Shown here: piece by piece, positions 12,301 through 23,720 of the stretch
How the letters are laid out: every line of letters starts with the position of its first letter
Position numbering within the stretch: the first letter of the stretch is position 1
NCBI GenBank assembly: GCA_009809945.1
Contig: WTPW01000622.1
Coordinates: 62,001-126,000 of the forward strand
Length of the DNA: 64,000 nucleotides
Reading direction: 5' to 3'
Source of the DNA: Gigaspora margarita
Taxonomy: Eukaryota; Glomeromycota; Glomeromycetes; Diversisporales; Gigasporaceae
The notes under the pieces: generated by a model
What the model saw: the letters and a program-made list of their open reading frames with translations, nothing else
The model's database searches: none
What the model was told of the DNA's origin: nothing
Position numbers and translations under genes: made by a program

Positions 12301-14263
12301 ATTTTCCACAAACTTTTGTCTACCCTTAAATATCCTTAAATTTCCTTTTTACCAATTTAGAATTACAATGAACTTACCCTTTACCTTAATTTTTACCACG
12401 CTTTCATACTATGATTTCCCTCTAACCTAAAATAGCACAATGCGCTTCACAACAAGGCTTTTCCCTATTATTCCGTTAGGCATTTACATGTGATGATCCT
12501 CGCGATAATAACCTTAGCATGACTATCAGTCATTCATGGTATATCTACAGATAGAATTCTAGAAATAATATATCTAAATTATGAGTTGGCGCAAATTTCA
12601 ATTATGATGCGTAGAATTCTAGAAATAATAAATCAAAATGAATACAGCATTTATAAATATATTACACTTGGGTACTCGGTGCAACCAATTACTATTTTCT
12701 GGAGCATAACAACCCTATTAAGTTTTATTTGACAGTACTTAAAATTAGCCATTCAGTTCATAAAATTTTACTTTTAATTCGTATTAAGGCCATATAAATT
12801 TATTACTTGATTTTCATAACAGACCCGGTTTTTTTTTTTTATGAATTTTATATATAAAATTTTATAAAATTTTATAAAAAAATTTTTAAATCCCACCCGG
12901 CTATTAAAACACATATATATATTTTTAGAATTCCCAAATTGATTAATTTTGCATGTCCTAATAGAATATACTAGATTTAGAGCCATTTATTAAGATTTAT
13001 ATTAAACTATGTATTATATATATGTGAAGATTTTAATATAGTGCCTCCACATAATATTCCAAATATCTTATTTCATGGCGTTCTCAAACGCTTCCCTCAA
13101 TGAGCTCAAGCAAGAAATTGATTGGTCCGTCTGATTAAACTGATCCTTTATCAAATTTATTGAGAGTAGTGATCGAGAACACCCACAAATATCAAAATAT
13201 CAAAGACATCAAATGATTTTTAATATAAAAGTAAATAAGTATTTACATTAATACTTATTAATTATTATCACAAATCTTTTGAGATTACGGTATTGCACGC
13301 CAATATATCATATGGTATCGGAGCAATAAATGATAAATACGTGCAATGACCGGTTTATTACGCGGATCCTAAATATCGGTCTTATTATTTTGCATTTTTT
13401 ACAGCCTTTTTTCATCGATAAATTAAATTTCTTTCACATTTTGTATGATGGAAAACAAGAATTAAAGCTGGCTCCGTATTGTGTAGTTATGCAAAAAGGT
13501 TTAAATAGTAAAGTATTAAAGATGCAAACTCGTGATGATGCATGATATCAATGACAAATACTAATAACGATAACAATAACGCCATCTGTACGTTATTTTA
13601 AGTTAAAGACTATTCGCCCAACATAGAGACCCATTACCTAATTGGCTAATTTCATTGATGCAAATATGTGCATGTTATTCTCAAGCAAGTGATGTTTGAA
13701 ATAATATTCATGGGCTTAATTACGCGAAAAACGATACCTATAATACCCAGTTATCACCCAGTTTCTGATTATTATTTTACACCATTTTTTATAGTCTTTT
13801 CGTGAAATTTTATTTGTCCTTAAAATCAAATTATGGGTCAACATTTTGAAGCTTTGTTGAAATTATTTATATTAAAGATAACACCATGACTTTGCAAATT
13901 ATAAAAAATTGATATTTTTTTTTAGAAATAGAAAATCAGATCATAATTCAGGATGAAATTAAATCCGGACAGATATCGAACAAACATTTTGAGAAGGAAA
14001 AAAGATAACTGACGAAATAGAAATATATAATAGAGTAACATAGCAGATTCTTGGTTGAGTCCATTTGAGGAACTACTTGAAAATGTCTAGAATATGCTAA
14101 TTTACGTATAAGGTATTGTATTGACATATTAGATATGTACTACCTGATACAATACGTGCTATCATAAACATTTTTAATTCAGCAAGAAGTTTTGTTATCT
14201 TGAAATAAAAATATAAATATCTGAATTTATAATTCTTACGAAAAAAATTTTAAATAATAAGAA
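12301..14263. other. Intergenic upstream of the P450
   Basis: AT-rich. GCGTAGAATTCTAGAAATAATA-like words occur twice (near 12550 and 12610). A 71-codon rightward frame at 13330-13545 has no recognisable domain and was not called. No TATA element or start region is obvious for the P450. Confidence 0.4.
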
Positions 14264-16039
14264 ATGTCTTTACATAAACACTTTGAAAATCTCAGTTTTG
14301 TCAATTACTTTCACCTGGCCGCTCTCTTCTTTCTTTTTTATGTAATCTAATTTTACTACAAATATTTTACTCGCCCAAATAAACTACCTGGTCCTTTGCC
14401 CCTTCCAATTATAGAATGTGCATATTGTTTTAGGGGTGATCTTAAACAACTATTCATCTCGTTGAATAAAAAATATGGTGATATTTATGAAATTCAGCTT
14501 GGTGGTCGCAGACGTATTGTACTTTCAAGCCCAGAATTCGTCGAAAAATTTTTATCAACAAAACGTGCAATATTTATGCCAAGAGCACCATTTTCTCGAG
14601 GAATGAAAGAACTTTTAATGGCTGGAATAGGATTAACAAATATTAATGATTTCAAAAGTTGGAAATTTAATCGTCAATTTTTTACTCGAGCAATCTTATC
14701 ACCCAATTTTAATAATGAAGCAATTAAATGGTCATATTTATTATTTGAAGAGTTAGAAGGATATTGGAAATCTCTTGGTTTAGCTAATAGTGATGGTGAA
14801 GAATGGACATTTGAGACTGATTACTCAAAATGGATTCATAGATTCACTCATGAAATGATTGTAGTTTCACTCACTGGTGAACGTTCTTATTCTATGGGAT
14901 CATATTATAATACTCTAAGTCCTATAAAAGCACCATATCCTGATGCATTAATCGAAGATTCGGATAGATTTGTTAAAGGGATGAATCAATTAATTGTTGG
15001 CTCAGCACTTTTTGCATTCCTGAATCCATTTGTACGGCGTTATGTTCCATTTATTAGAGGTAAAGCAAATGAAGTATTAAAACATCGAGATTTAATATTT
15101 GAAAAGTTGGATAAAATTATTAAAAAACGGCGACAAGAAATAGAAGTGATGCAAAATGAAGATCTAAAAAATGACATGTTAACTTCCTTAATTATTGCCA
15201 ATACTGAACGGGATGTCAATTACAAAAAAACTGTTGGAGAAGAAATATTTCCACCTATGACTGATATTGAAATAAGAGCTAATATATTAGACGCTATCGT
15301 AGGTGGAACAGATACTGTAAGTCAATATTTATATCTTGATTTTTTATTTCAATTTTATTTTAGTTTCTTCACGTTTTATATATTGATTTTACATTCATTA
15401 TAGACTGCAAACTTATTCAGTTTTTTAACTTACTATTTATGTCATTATCCTGAAGTAAAACAAAAAATGCTTACCGAGATTGATTCAATATTTCCGCCAA
15501 ATAGTTCATTCCAATTAACACATAGTGATCTCTCAAAACTAAAATATTGCGAAGCAATTATTAAAGAAGTTGAACGGCTATTGCCTGCCACAAATATATT
15601 AGCAAAATATCCTTCAGAGCCTATCGAAGTAGGTGGATATCAATGGCCAGCTGACACACAGTTTCAAATTGATTTAGCTACTATACATCGACATAAAGAT
15701 TATTGGACCAATCCAGAAATTTTTGATCCTGATCGATTTTTTCTTGATAATAAGAGTGAAAGTTATTTAAACGTAAAAAATGATGATCTTAAAGATGATC
15801 ATAATGAAAAAGAGAATCAAAAAACTGGGCAAAAATATTCATTTATTATGTTTGGCGGCGGAATTAGAATTTGCCCAGGGAGAAAGCTAGCTAAGATTGA
15901 GTTATTTTCTCTAATGGTATATGTATTTGGGAAATATAATGTCGAATTAATCGATATGGAAGCTCCACTAAAAACTAAATCTTCCATTGTCACTACTTGT
16001 CAAGAGCTAATGGTTAAAATTAAGCCCAGGAACCTATAA
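14264..16039 (+). CDS. Cytochrome P450, two exons; N-terminal anchor interrupted by a stop, possible pseudogene
   Basis: A microsomal-type cytochrome P450 haem-thiolate monooxygenase; substrate unknown. Exon 1 runs to 15316, the intron 15317-15403 is GTAAGT...TATAG, and exon 2 is 15404-16039; both junctions keep the frame in phase 0. Visible landmarks: the proline hinge RPNKLPGPLPLP (14372 on), the oxygen-binding I-helix VGGTDT just before the intron, the K-helix EVER (ExxR, 15566-15577), FDPDRF (PERF-like), and the haem loop FGGGIRICPG with the ligand Cys (15851-15880). The best ATG (14264) begins a hydrophobic anchor in the same frame, MSLHKHF...LAALFFLFYVI. A TAA at 14348-14350 separates it from the hinge, and no AG acceptor lies between that stop and the hinge that could splice it out. 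So this is either a recent pseudogene, a sequencing error, or a gene using a later start without the membrane anchor. The rest is intact and about full length. Family certain; function not. Confidence 0.9.
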
Positions 16040-16711
16040 TTATAATGAATACGTCTTATCATTCAAAATGCTATAGGGTCAAAACCGATGTTTATTTTTT
16101 GAGGGCATGTCAAGACAATGAAGATCAGCGTATTATTATTGTTTTTTAGGATGGCCAAAAACTATAGGTGAGACAAGGACAATTCTTTTGCGATTGTAAC
16201 TTTTTGTAAAGTATATTCAATAAAACAACTGTATATTCAATTTTTATAAAGTCTTAGCGTATTTTTGTACTTATTGTAGAATTTTTTTTATTAACATAAA
16301 ATATTCGAACATAACTTTGTTTTTTGACACTTTGTAGACAGTTTGTGAAACTTTACAGGCAATTCCTTGTCTTTTCAATGAGTTGAATCGTTTTGAAACC
16401 GATAATTTCAATAAATATACTTATCGTTATTATATTACCGTTATGGATTAAATATCGATACGTATCAATAGTGATAACGATTGTTTTTCCTTCGTGTAAC
16501 ATGAATATATTAAATTCTATAGTAGCCTTACATATTTTGATTACTCCATTTACCCTTAGCAGTATGCTACACCAGCACAGCGCATTAACATGTGGAATCA
16601 GATTTTTAACACCCAATCAAATGCAAGATATTGTTTACGCAACCATACACTCCGTTACGCAAGCATAACTTTGTTTCTAGTAATTTTAACTTCTACAGTG
16701 TAAGTAGTGCT
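16040..16711. other. Downstream of the P450, no gene
   Basis: AT-rich 3' flank. Overlapping frames on both strands around 16353-16668 are low-complexity and have no recognisable domain. Confidence 0.45.
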
Positions 16712-16719
16712 CCGCTGGC

Positions 16720-17707
16720 TAGTGATTGGCGCCGTAATTCAAATTGTGATATGTAGTATGTAGTAATTATTTACTACAAAAAGTAGTAATTGTAGTAATA
16801 TTTACTACATTATGTAGTAAGTATTATTACATGTAGTAAATATTATTACATGTAGTAATATATATTATATGTAGTAATTATTTTTATATGTAACCGATAC
16901 TTTATTCAATGCGCAATTGACTAATTCAAATATTATTTGATGATCACAGCTGCTGAATACATTAGTAGTAAAGGTAATCGAACCTTTGAACTTGGAATCA
17001 TATGATATTAAATAAATAATTGATTATAGGGATATATCAGTTAGATCAGTAAAGTTTATGCATGCAGAGTTTATTAAAAATACAGTTAACTCAGTAGAGT
17101 TTTATACATGCAAAGAATTATTTGCATATTTATAATTATCAGTATGCATTGGTATATAATAGTAAAAGTCACATACATATAAGTATAAATATAGGAATAA
17201 GGAAATAAGTTAAAATAAGTTCTTTTTGCAAGTTAATATAAATAAGCCTCATTGTTGTTGGTGACCATGAGTTGTGTTTAAAGGTGTGAGTCGTATTGAA
17301 GGTGTAAATTGTAAAGAAATAAAAGTTGAAGTTAATGTAGTAAATAATATTATATTATTACATGTAGTAATAATGCTANATTACTACATAATTACTACAT
17401 ATAAATAACTAATATTATATTACTACATATTACTACATGTAGTAATAATGCTACATTACTACATAATTACTACATATAAATAACTAATATTATATTACTA
17501 CATATTACTACATGTAGTAATAATACTACATTACTACATAATTACTACATATAAATAACTAATATTATATTACTACATATTACTACATGTAGTAAATAAA
17601 ACTACATAACTACATAATTATTACAATTAAGGTTTAAAAAATGGTATGTAAAAATATATGTAGTAAATATAATTGTAGTAATTGGCTAATTACGACGCCA
17701 TTCACTA
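16720..17707. mobile_element. hAT-type non-autonomous element with perfect 8-bp target duplication
   Basis: The ends are TAGTGATTGGCGCCGTAATT and, as reverse complement of the right end, TAGTGAATGGCGTCGTAATT. The flanking 8 bp CCGCTGGC occurs directly outside both ends (16712-16719 and 17708-17715). The subterminal parts are packed with TACTACATGTAGTA palindromes; the middle (about 16900-17330) is unique. No transposase. The perfect duplication indicates a fairly recent insertion. Confidence 0.9.
17340..17610 (+). repeat. Tandem repeat of about 77 bp inside the hAT element, about 3.5 copies
   Basis: The unit contains ATTACTACATGTAGTAATAA, CTACATTACTACATAATTAC and TACATATAAATAACTAATAT. TACTACATGTAGTA is a self-complementary 14-mer found once per unit. 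The left subterminal block (16750-16870) contains shorter forms of the same word. Confidence 0.85.
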
Positions 17708-17715
17708 CCGCTGGC

Positions 17716-18045
17716 GCTCAACAATTTTAAATTCAGATAAGGCTAAAAATTAATGCCAATATTTTGTGCATAAATTTTATGAAAAGAAAATACATAAATC
17801 GGAAAATTTTCTGAAAATTTTCTGAAATTTCTAAATAAAAATTCGAAATATTTTCGTAAGATAATAATAAATTTTTATATTTTATTTTAACTATAAAATG
17901 TATCTTAAATGTGTAACGTGATTGAAGTTAAAAAAAAAAACAATCAAAGGTGCTAATATTTAAAATGGGTTGACGGCAATTGTTATTTTTTAGAATTATC
18001 AAGTAAATTTGTTAAAAACTTTATTCTTATATAATTTATAATGTT
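17716..18045. other. Short intergenic stretch, no gene
   Basis: AT-rich 3' flank of the leftward gene at 18046. Nothing else recognised. Confidence 0.5.
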
Positions 18046-19366
18046 TTATAGAGGAACTTGATTTCGGTAGTGTATATCATCAGAAATACATCGTATACGA
18101 CCATAATAATTAATATAACATTCCCAATATACTGAAAGCCAAATATCATACCAAACCCCCTTTTGAGGTGTTTGACTAGCATCAAATGTCCAATTGGATG
18201 TGTATGGATTAACTTGACAATCACGAGATTTGTCACAATGCTGGCAATTAACAAATTGTGGTTCTTTAAGAATTCTATCACTGTGGTCACTGTCGTCATG
18301 AAAGGTAAAATGACCGTATGCTTGTGGGTATTCACCATAATAAGACATATTAACCGTGATTTCGAGTACGCCCGGATACCATGTAGCTTTTATAATCTTA
18401 GCATCGCCACAGTCTCTGTCACAACCCGTACCACTTGGATGCAGTGATGGTAAATGACCTGAAATGACCCAAATGATTTAAATGACAAATGACTAGTCAT
18501 TGGGTCATTTCGAGGCTCAAATGACCTGGAAGGTCATTTAACATATGTTAGTTAATATTCTAATGCTCTTTAGCCAATCAGAATTGGCCGCCAAACAAAA
18601 TTAAACCATAATCAATAATTGTAGTTATAAGTCAATTAATATTTATGCATGAAGTAAAGTTGTTCGAAATAATAAATTGCATATTTCCTTAAGACATAAA
18701 TATTAATTGACTTAGTAAAATTTGGGACTTTAATCTATAGCTAAGATTATCGATAAGGAAAGTAATAAAGTTGATAACATTTCACACGAGCAATTCGACC
18801 AATAAAATTATTTTATATGCCAATGAACTAAATGAACTTAATACCGGTAACCAAAATACTCTTGTCAAGATTTAATAGCTTGGAGTTATTTAAATTTCGA
18901 TCAAGCGATCGAGTTATTTACCATTCCAAGGCGGGACCGGGCATATAAACTTTTATTGGGTTTGGGCCCGAGTCTATTAATACCTAGCCCAACCCAGCTT
19001 ACTTCGAAACCTATACATATGCATTATCGTTATGTAGATAAAGTTGATCAATCTATGTAAAAAATATTAGATCTGGGATACAAACTCTATATGCACGATG
19101 GCTTAATGACTAAATGACCCTCAAATGACCTCGGTCATTTCTAAATGACCATGGTCATTTGGTCACGAGTCATTTCTAAATGACACAAAATTGAGATGAC
19201 CGTTAATGACCAGTCATTTTAGGGTTATTTGAGGTCATTTGAAAAATTTGCAAATGACCAGGTCATATACCATCACTGCTTGGATGACACCCTTGAGTTT
19301 TTCCAACATGCATGAGGAAAAAAAATACAGGCAAGATAAATAGAATAATAAATATCGCTGATTCAT
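18046..19366 (-). pseudogene. Small cysteine/aromatic-rich, probably secreted protein gene, disrupted by a hAT insertion
   Basis: The leftward frame ending at 18046 encodes a compact protein rich in Cys, Tyr, Trp, His and Asp, with segments such as GTGCDRDCGDAK, KATWYPGVLEITVNMSYYGE, CQHCDKSRDC and WYDIWLSVYWECYINYYG. The frame stays open upstream of the Met at 18348 up to 18441, where the transposon 18442-19278 begins. On the far side of the insertion the coding sense resumes (VGKTQGCHPSGTGC across the target site once the duplicated 8 bp is counted once). A start at 19366 gives a hydrophobic leader MNQRYLLFYLSCLYFF that looks like a signal peptide. Leader and body are in different frames across an A8 run (19318-19325), so there is a one-base slip or a sequencing error in addition to the insertion. 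I do not recognise the family; secretion is inferred from the leader and the cysteines. Confidence 0.7.
18442..19278. mobile_element. hAT-type non-autonomous element inside a host gene
   Basis: The ends are CAGTGATGGTAAATGACC and, as reverse complement of the right end, CAGTGATGGTATATGACC, a typical hAT terminus. The 8 bp CTTGGATG is present at 18434-18441 and again at 19279-19286. Subterminal regions contain many AAATGACC / GGTCATTT words in both orientations, probable transposase binding sites. No transposase frame. Confidence 0.92.
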
Positions 19367-19369
19367 TAT

Positions 19370-20160
19370 GAATTATGATTGTTATAATTATGTTTGAATT
19401 ATTATGCACGGCCGTGTACTAATTTATATTTTTTATTTAAGAAAATCCTTCCTTGTAAAGAGTAATAATTGTCGGTGATTTCAGTATTGGCTGACCAATT
19501 AATTCACAACAATCACAACAGTGATTGCAGAATTAATAGTCGATAAGAAAAAATTTATGAGGAATGGATCAGAGTGGGCTCAAAACGAAAATGGTTTCGG
19601 GTAGGTCTTAATCTGAGGGTTTTTGAAACCCCGAAATTATATTCCGAAACTTTGACCAACCAGGATTCAGGATCGGGTAAAATTTGACTTATGAAACAAC
19701 AAAAAAAAAAAAATACTTTGCAAATTTTGGGTTAGGGGAATCTTTAAGCTATTGCCTGACCGAATCCTAACCTAACTCTGACTCAGAGACGATGATTTTC
19801 TGTGGTGATTAAGGCCAAATTCTGTATGTGGTTAAGACAAATTCTGTGATTTATAGCTGTTTTCAAAAAGGTGTGAACGGCCACAGATCACCATATCATG
19901 GGAAATTCACGATATTGCCTGAGTTTTCAAGACCGCCCTAATCGGAATTTTAATTTTTATTAATCTAAACTTCCAGATTCTCCGATTTCCCACATGTGTA
20001 TATGGAAATCGCTGTTCACACATTTTTGATCAAGTACCCCAGTATAGAGATGTGATCCGTAAATTACAATACATATAAATAAATATAGTTTATGCGAGAC
20101 CAACTGGGTTATGTGCTTTACATTACCGCCTTCTCCCTTCCGGAAGGAGGTGGGTGGTTC
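19370..20160. other. Intergenic, no gene seen
   Basis: AT-rich upstream region of the disrupted leftward gene. No recognisable frame; a small GGTTTTTGAAACC hairpin lies near 19618. Confidence 0.45.
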
Positions 20161-20164
20161 ACAT

Positions 20165-20304
20165 TAGAGCTGCAGGTGAAACTAAATCACGCTGGTGAAA
20201 CTGGTGACTATCTAAAATCTGATTGGCTATTGCATTTAATAGCCAATCAGATTTTAGTTAGTCACCAGTTTCACCAAGTTTCAACAGTTTCACCAGCAAC
20301 TCTA
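20165..20304. mobile_element. Short palindromic MITE
   Basis: The arms TAGAGCTGCAGGTGAAACT and (reverse complement of the right end) TAGAGTTGCTGGTGAAACT continue into GGTGAAACTGGTGACTA and AAAATCTGATTGGCTATT, leaving only a 6-base loop near 20235. The element can form one long hairpin. It accounts for the 120-codon frame here (20092-20454). Confidence 0.75.
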
Positions 20305-22494
20305 GTTCACATAAAAAATTTTAAAAATTTTTCCAAAAAAAGTTTTTCCGAATTGTTCTGTGACTGTATAAAAATTTCCGAATTATCCTGTAGTCCTATG
20401 TATACTTATCTAAATTTTTTTACTATGAGGGAGAGGGGGGAACTCGGGAGGTAATGTAAAACACAGAATCTAGTTGGCCTCGCCTTATTTTAAAACTACA
20501 GCTTTACAATAAACTACAGTTTATTTATTATAACTAATAGTTTATAGTTCGCACCTCTACCCAGTATTATCATATCATATGATCAATTATTCGGCCTAAG
20601 TTAGGTTAATTTTAGGGCTAGATGATGATATAGTTTAGCTGTGTATACTTATTTTCGCCAGTGATACAACCCTGAATAAGGAAACTATCTTAGGCCATTT
20701 GAAGCTAATTTTTCAGTTATCATCATTTCCAGAACTCAGAAGGGAGGGGGGGGGGGGGGGGGTAAATGAAACGAACATATAAAATGAACAAACTATTTTT
20801 AAAGTAGTAAATCTACTATAACGAATTAACTTCAATTTAAGATTTAGTCTAGGATTCTAGTTGAGGTACTAATTAGGTCAGATAAATCACTGTTTTGGGT
20901 TTACTAATTCCCCAAGTTCCTATTGACCGAATGCCAAATTTTGTCTCATTGAAAATGAAATAAATCACAAGTTCCCATTGGCTGAATGCCTCTCATTTAA
21001 ATCACCAATCGGATGGCTTAAAAATTATTTAAATATTTCTTCTTACTCATTAATACTAGTTCATAATCGAATAAAAAACACTTTGGAAGCTCTTTTTTCA
21101 GCAGTTTTTTTTTGAATCGTTTATGGCAAATTGAAATAAACATATATGTTATATGAGCATATGGGCTGGTACAAAGAGATTTGTACCTCAAATAGCTCTG
21201 ATTAAAATATTTTTTGTACAAATTAATTTTTAATTCTTTAATTTAATATACTTATTAGATTACTGGATTAATAAAAATAAAAAAATTTTGATTATTTTAT
21301 TGATAAAATAAAAAAATTTATTAATAGTAACTTTTTTTAAAAATATTTACTATATAATTTACTATAGTAATTTATATATGTGTGTATATAGTAAAAAAAT
21401 CACATTACCTCACTTTAAAGCTTAATTTCTTCACAACCAGTAATTCAATTTTACTCAAATTTTAACCATATCTTTATTATATGCACATTAATGCACTTGC
21501 ATAGTACAAGCTCATAGAACTGCATATTGGTTGTAAAATTATTTAAAATATCTTTTTTTTAAAAAAAAAATTGTTTTTTTTCAAATACAGTGAATTGTAC
21601 ATGCTTAATAATTAAAATAAAACAATGTTAAAACAATAAAAATAATATAATAAGTTAGATTTAAAACCAATTTTATTTGATACTAAAATATTTTTAATAA
21701 TTAATCAAGAAAATAAAAATTTTTCCTTAGTGTCAAAATTATAAAATTTTTTGAGGTACAAATCAGTGATTATTTACAAGAAATTTTACTATGCTAACTA
21801 AAAAATTTTTTTAACAAGACTTGTAGCATGTCAATTTAAATTTATACTGACATACTTCAAATTTAGATACACAGATTTTTAATATTGATTTTGTAGAGAA
21901 ACACAGATTTAAAATTTAAATTTTAATCATCTAAATTTTAATCATCTTTTTTATTCATTAAGACTTAAAACAATTTGCAAGTTTTTTCATTTCTTTTATC
22001 TCAAATCGTTGAGATAATAGTAAATAATTATATGAGTAATCAAAAAAAATGAAGAAATATTATGACCATTAACAATATAATCATTGTTTGGCACTTTTGC
22101 ATGCTATAAAAGCACATGAAAATTCAAAATTCAAATATTAGTTCTTTATATTCTTTTTTGCAAAATATTTTATTGTATTGTTATCCTATATCTACTTCTT
22201 TTAAGATAGTAGGTAACTAGAGCGACCTTAGACAGTGATCACTTTGTGTAACCTCACTTGTTACTGTGATTTAACTAAGTCGAAAGGCGTTTTTCAAGAA
22301 AACTTAACAAAGAAGATTTATGGTAATTTGCAATTATGAAAGAGGCAACAATTAAAAGTATATGAAGATACTAGTAACTGTTTAATTTGTGTAGTAAATA
22401 AAGGTTTTATTTATTGAAAGAGTATGAAGACTCGATGTTGAACTTGGGGTCCACATCGGCTGCTTTTATACATTTTTGTTTTTCACAAATGTAA
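20305..22494. other. Intergenic, no gene seen
   Basis: AT-rich. A run of about 20 G lies at 20742-20762. No frame with a domain; the 67-codon leftward frame at 21018-21221 is composition-driven. Confidence 0.5.
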
Positions 22495-22830
22495 CGGGCT
22501 ATATCTATTACATGTGCAATAAATGCTATATCTACTACTAATAAAATATATAGTATAAATAGTATAAATGTAATATATGAAATAAATGACATATGTGGTA
22601 TAAATAAAATATAGAGTATATATGCTATAAATATGACATGTTTTATAAATGCCATATATGCACTTTGGCGCGCAGTAGATCTCCTAGCCAATCAAATTGT
22701 AGATCCTATACTTGATTGTTCATTGGTTCCTATCTTGGCAAACAGTGGTCGTACAGGGATGATCTATAGCTTATTCGAACCGTCTCATCGAGCTGAATCG
22801 AATGGTAGTTGTTTCATCGAATTCTGATCA
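22495..22830 (+). repeat. Dispersed repeat, copy B (partner at 1375-1700)
   Basis: AATAAAATATATAGTATAAA-type motifs are followed by TCCTAGCCAATCAAATTG and TATAGCTTATTCGAACCGTC, in the same order as copy A near the left end. The leftward 94-codon frame of I/Y/F repeats and the rightward 64-codon frame are by-products. Confidence 0.6.
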
Positions 22831-22879
22831 TTAGATCGAGAGTTATGCCCGTTTTAGGTATTTTCATAGGTTAACAGTA

Positions 22880-23720
22880 TTAAACAAAATTAATTTAGAA
22901 TAGTTTAATTATATTTTTAAGTATATAAATAACAATTAAAAGAGATAAATTATTAAATTATAACTAATTAAAATATATTATTAGTTTTTTGAAATTTTTA
23001 TAATTTTTTTATTAATAGAATAATTATATTATTTTGTTATTATTTTTGTTCCTTCTTTTTTGCAAAATATTTATATTATATTAATTGATGATTCGCCACA
23101 AATCGATAGTGTGATCATAGTGTAACGTGATGGGATCCTTACTATTTGTTGATATGTAAATCCTAAAATGTAGGAATTTTTTTGCCCACCCAAAGTAAAC
23201 CTTTTTTTTACTAAGTCAATGAGTCATGTCTACTAAGTGAAAATTGTAGAGCACATCGAGACGAGTCTAATAGTAGTTAGATCATCGAAATTGGACCATT
23301 AGATGATGAGATACCTTCGAAAAACGATTGGCTGACTATATGTAAACAATAGGTTTGTTTGCACAAAATTTTATATAGTCGACCAATAGTTTTTTGAAGA
23401 TATCTCATCATCTACTGGCCCGATTTCGATGATCTAACTACCATTAGACTCGTCTCGATGAGCTCTACAATTTTCACTTAGTAGACATAACTTATTAACT
23501 TAGTAAGAAAAAATGTTTTCTAAGTTTTCCTTAGGTCGCCAAAAATATTCCTATATTATAGGATTTACATAGTGATTTGCATCACGTTACACTATGATCA
23601 CACTATCGATTTGTCGCAGGTCATCAATTAAACAAAATTAATTTAGAATATTTGTGAGTATATAAAATAATACTTAAAAAGGGATAAATTATTAAAATAT
23701 ATAGTTTTAATTAGTTTTGT
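22880..23720 (+). repeat. Direct repeat of about 90 bp on both sides of the palindromic element
   Basis: AACAAAATTAATTTAGAATA followed by AAAGAGATAAATTATTAAA occurs at 22885-22965 and, slightly diverged, at 23631-23715. This is far longer than a target duplication, so the element landed in or beside an existing tandem duplication. Confidence 0.6.
23085..23626. mobile_element. Long palindromic non-autonomous element flanked by TTAA
   Basis: Both arms pair over about 250 bp: TTGATGA at the tip, then ACAAATCGATAGTGTGATCA, TAGTGTAACGTGATG, GAGACGAGTCTAATAGTAGT and others, with a short loop near 23350. TTAA is at 23081-23084 and 23627-23630. Same architecture and same flanking tetranucleotide as the 479-1180 element. 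No coding capacity. Confidence 0.75.

Noticed and set aside
16353-16668. Pair of overlapping frames on opposite strands
   Set aside because: Low-complexity I/T/V-rich peptides without a domain; the shadow of AT-rich composition.
16970-17000. tRNA B-box-like GGTAATCGAACCTTTG
   Set aside because: No matching A box, acceptor stem or cloverleaf could be formed around it.
20092-20454. 120-codon rightward frame
   Set aside because: Its central part is a palindromic MITE (20165-20304), so the frame is accidental.
22407-22827. Possible membrane protein (I/F/Y-rich leftward frame)
   Set aside because: The sequence is a dispersed AT-rich repeat also present at 1375-1700, where the frame is not kept.
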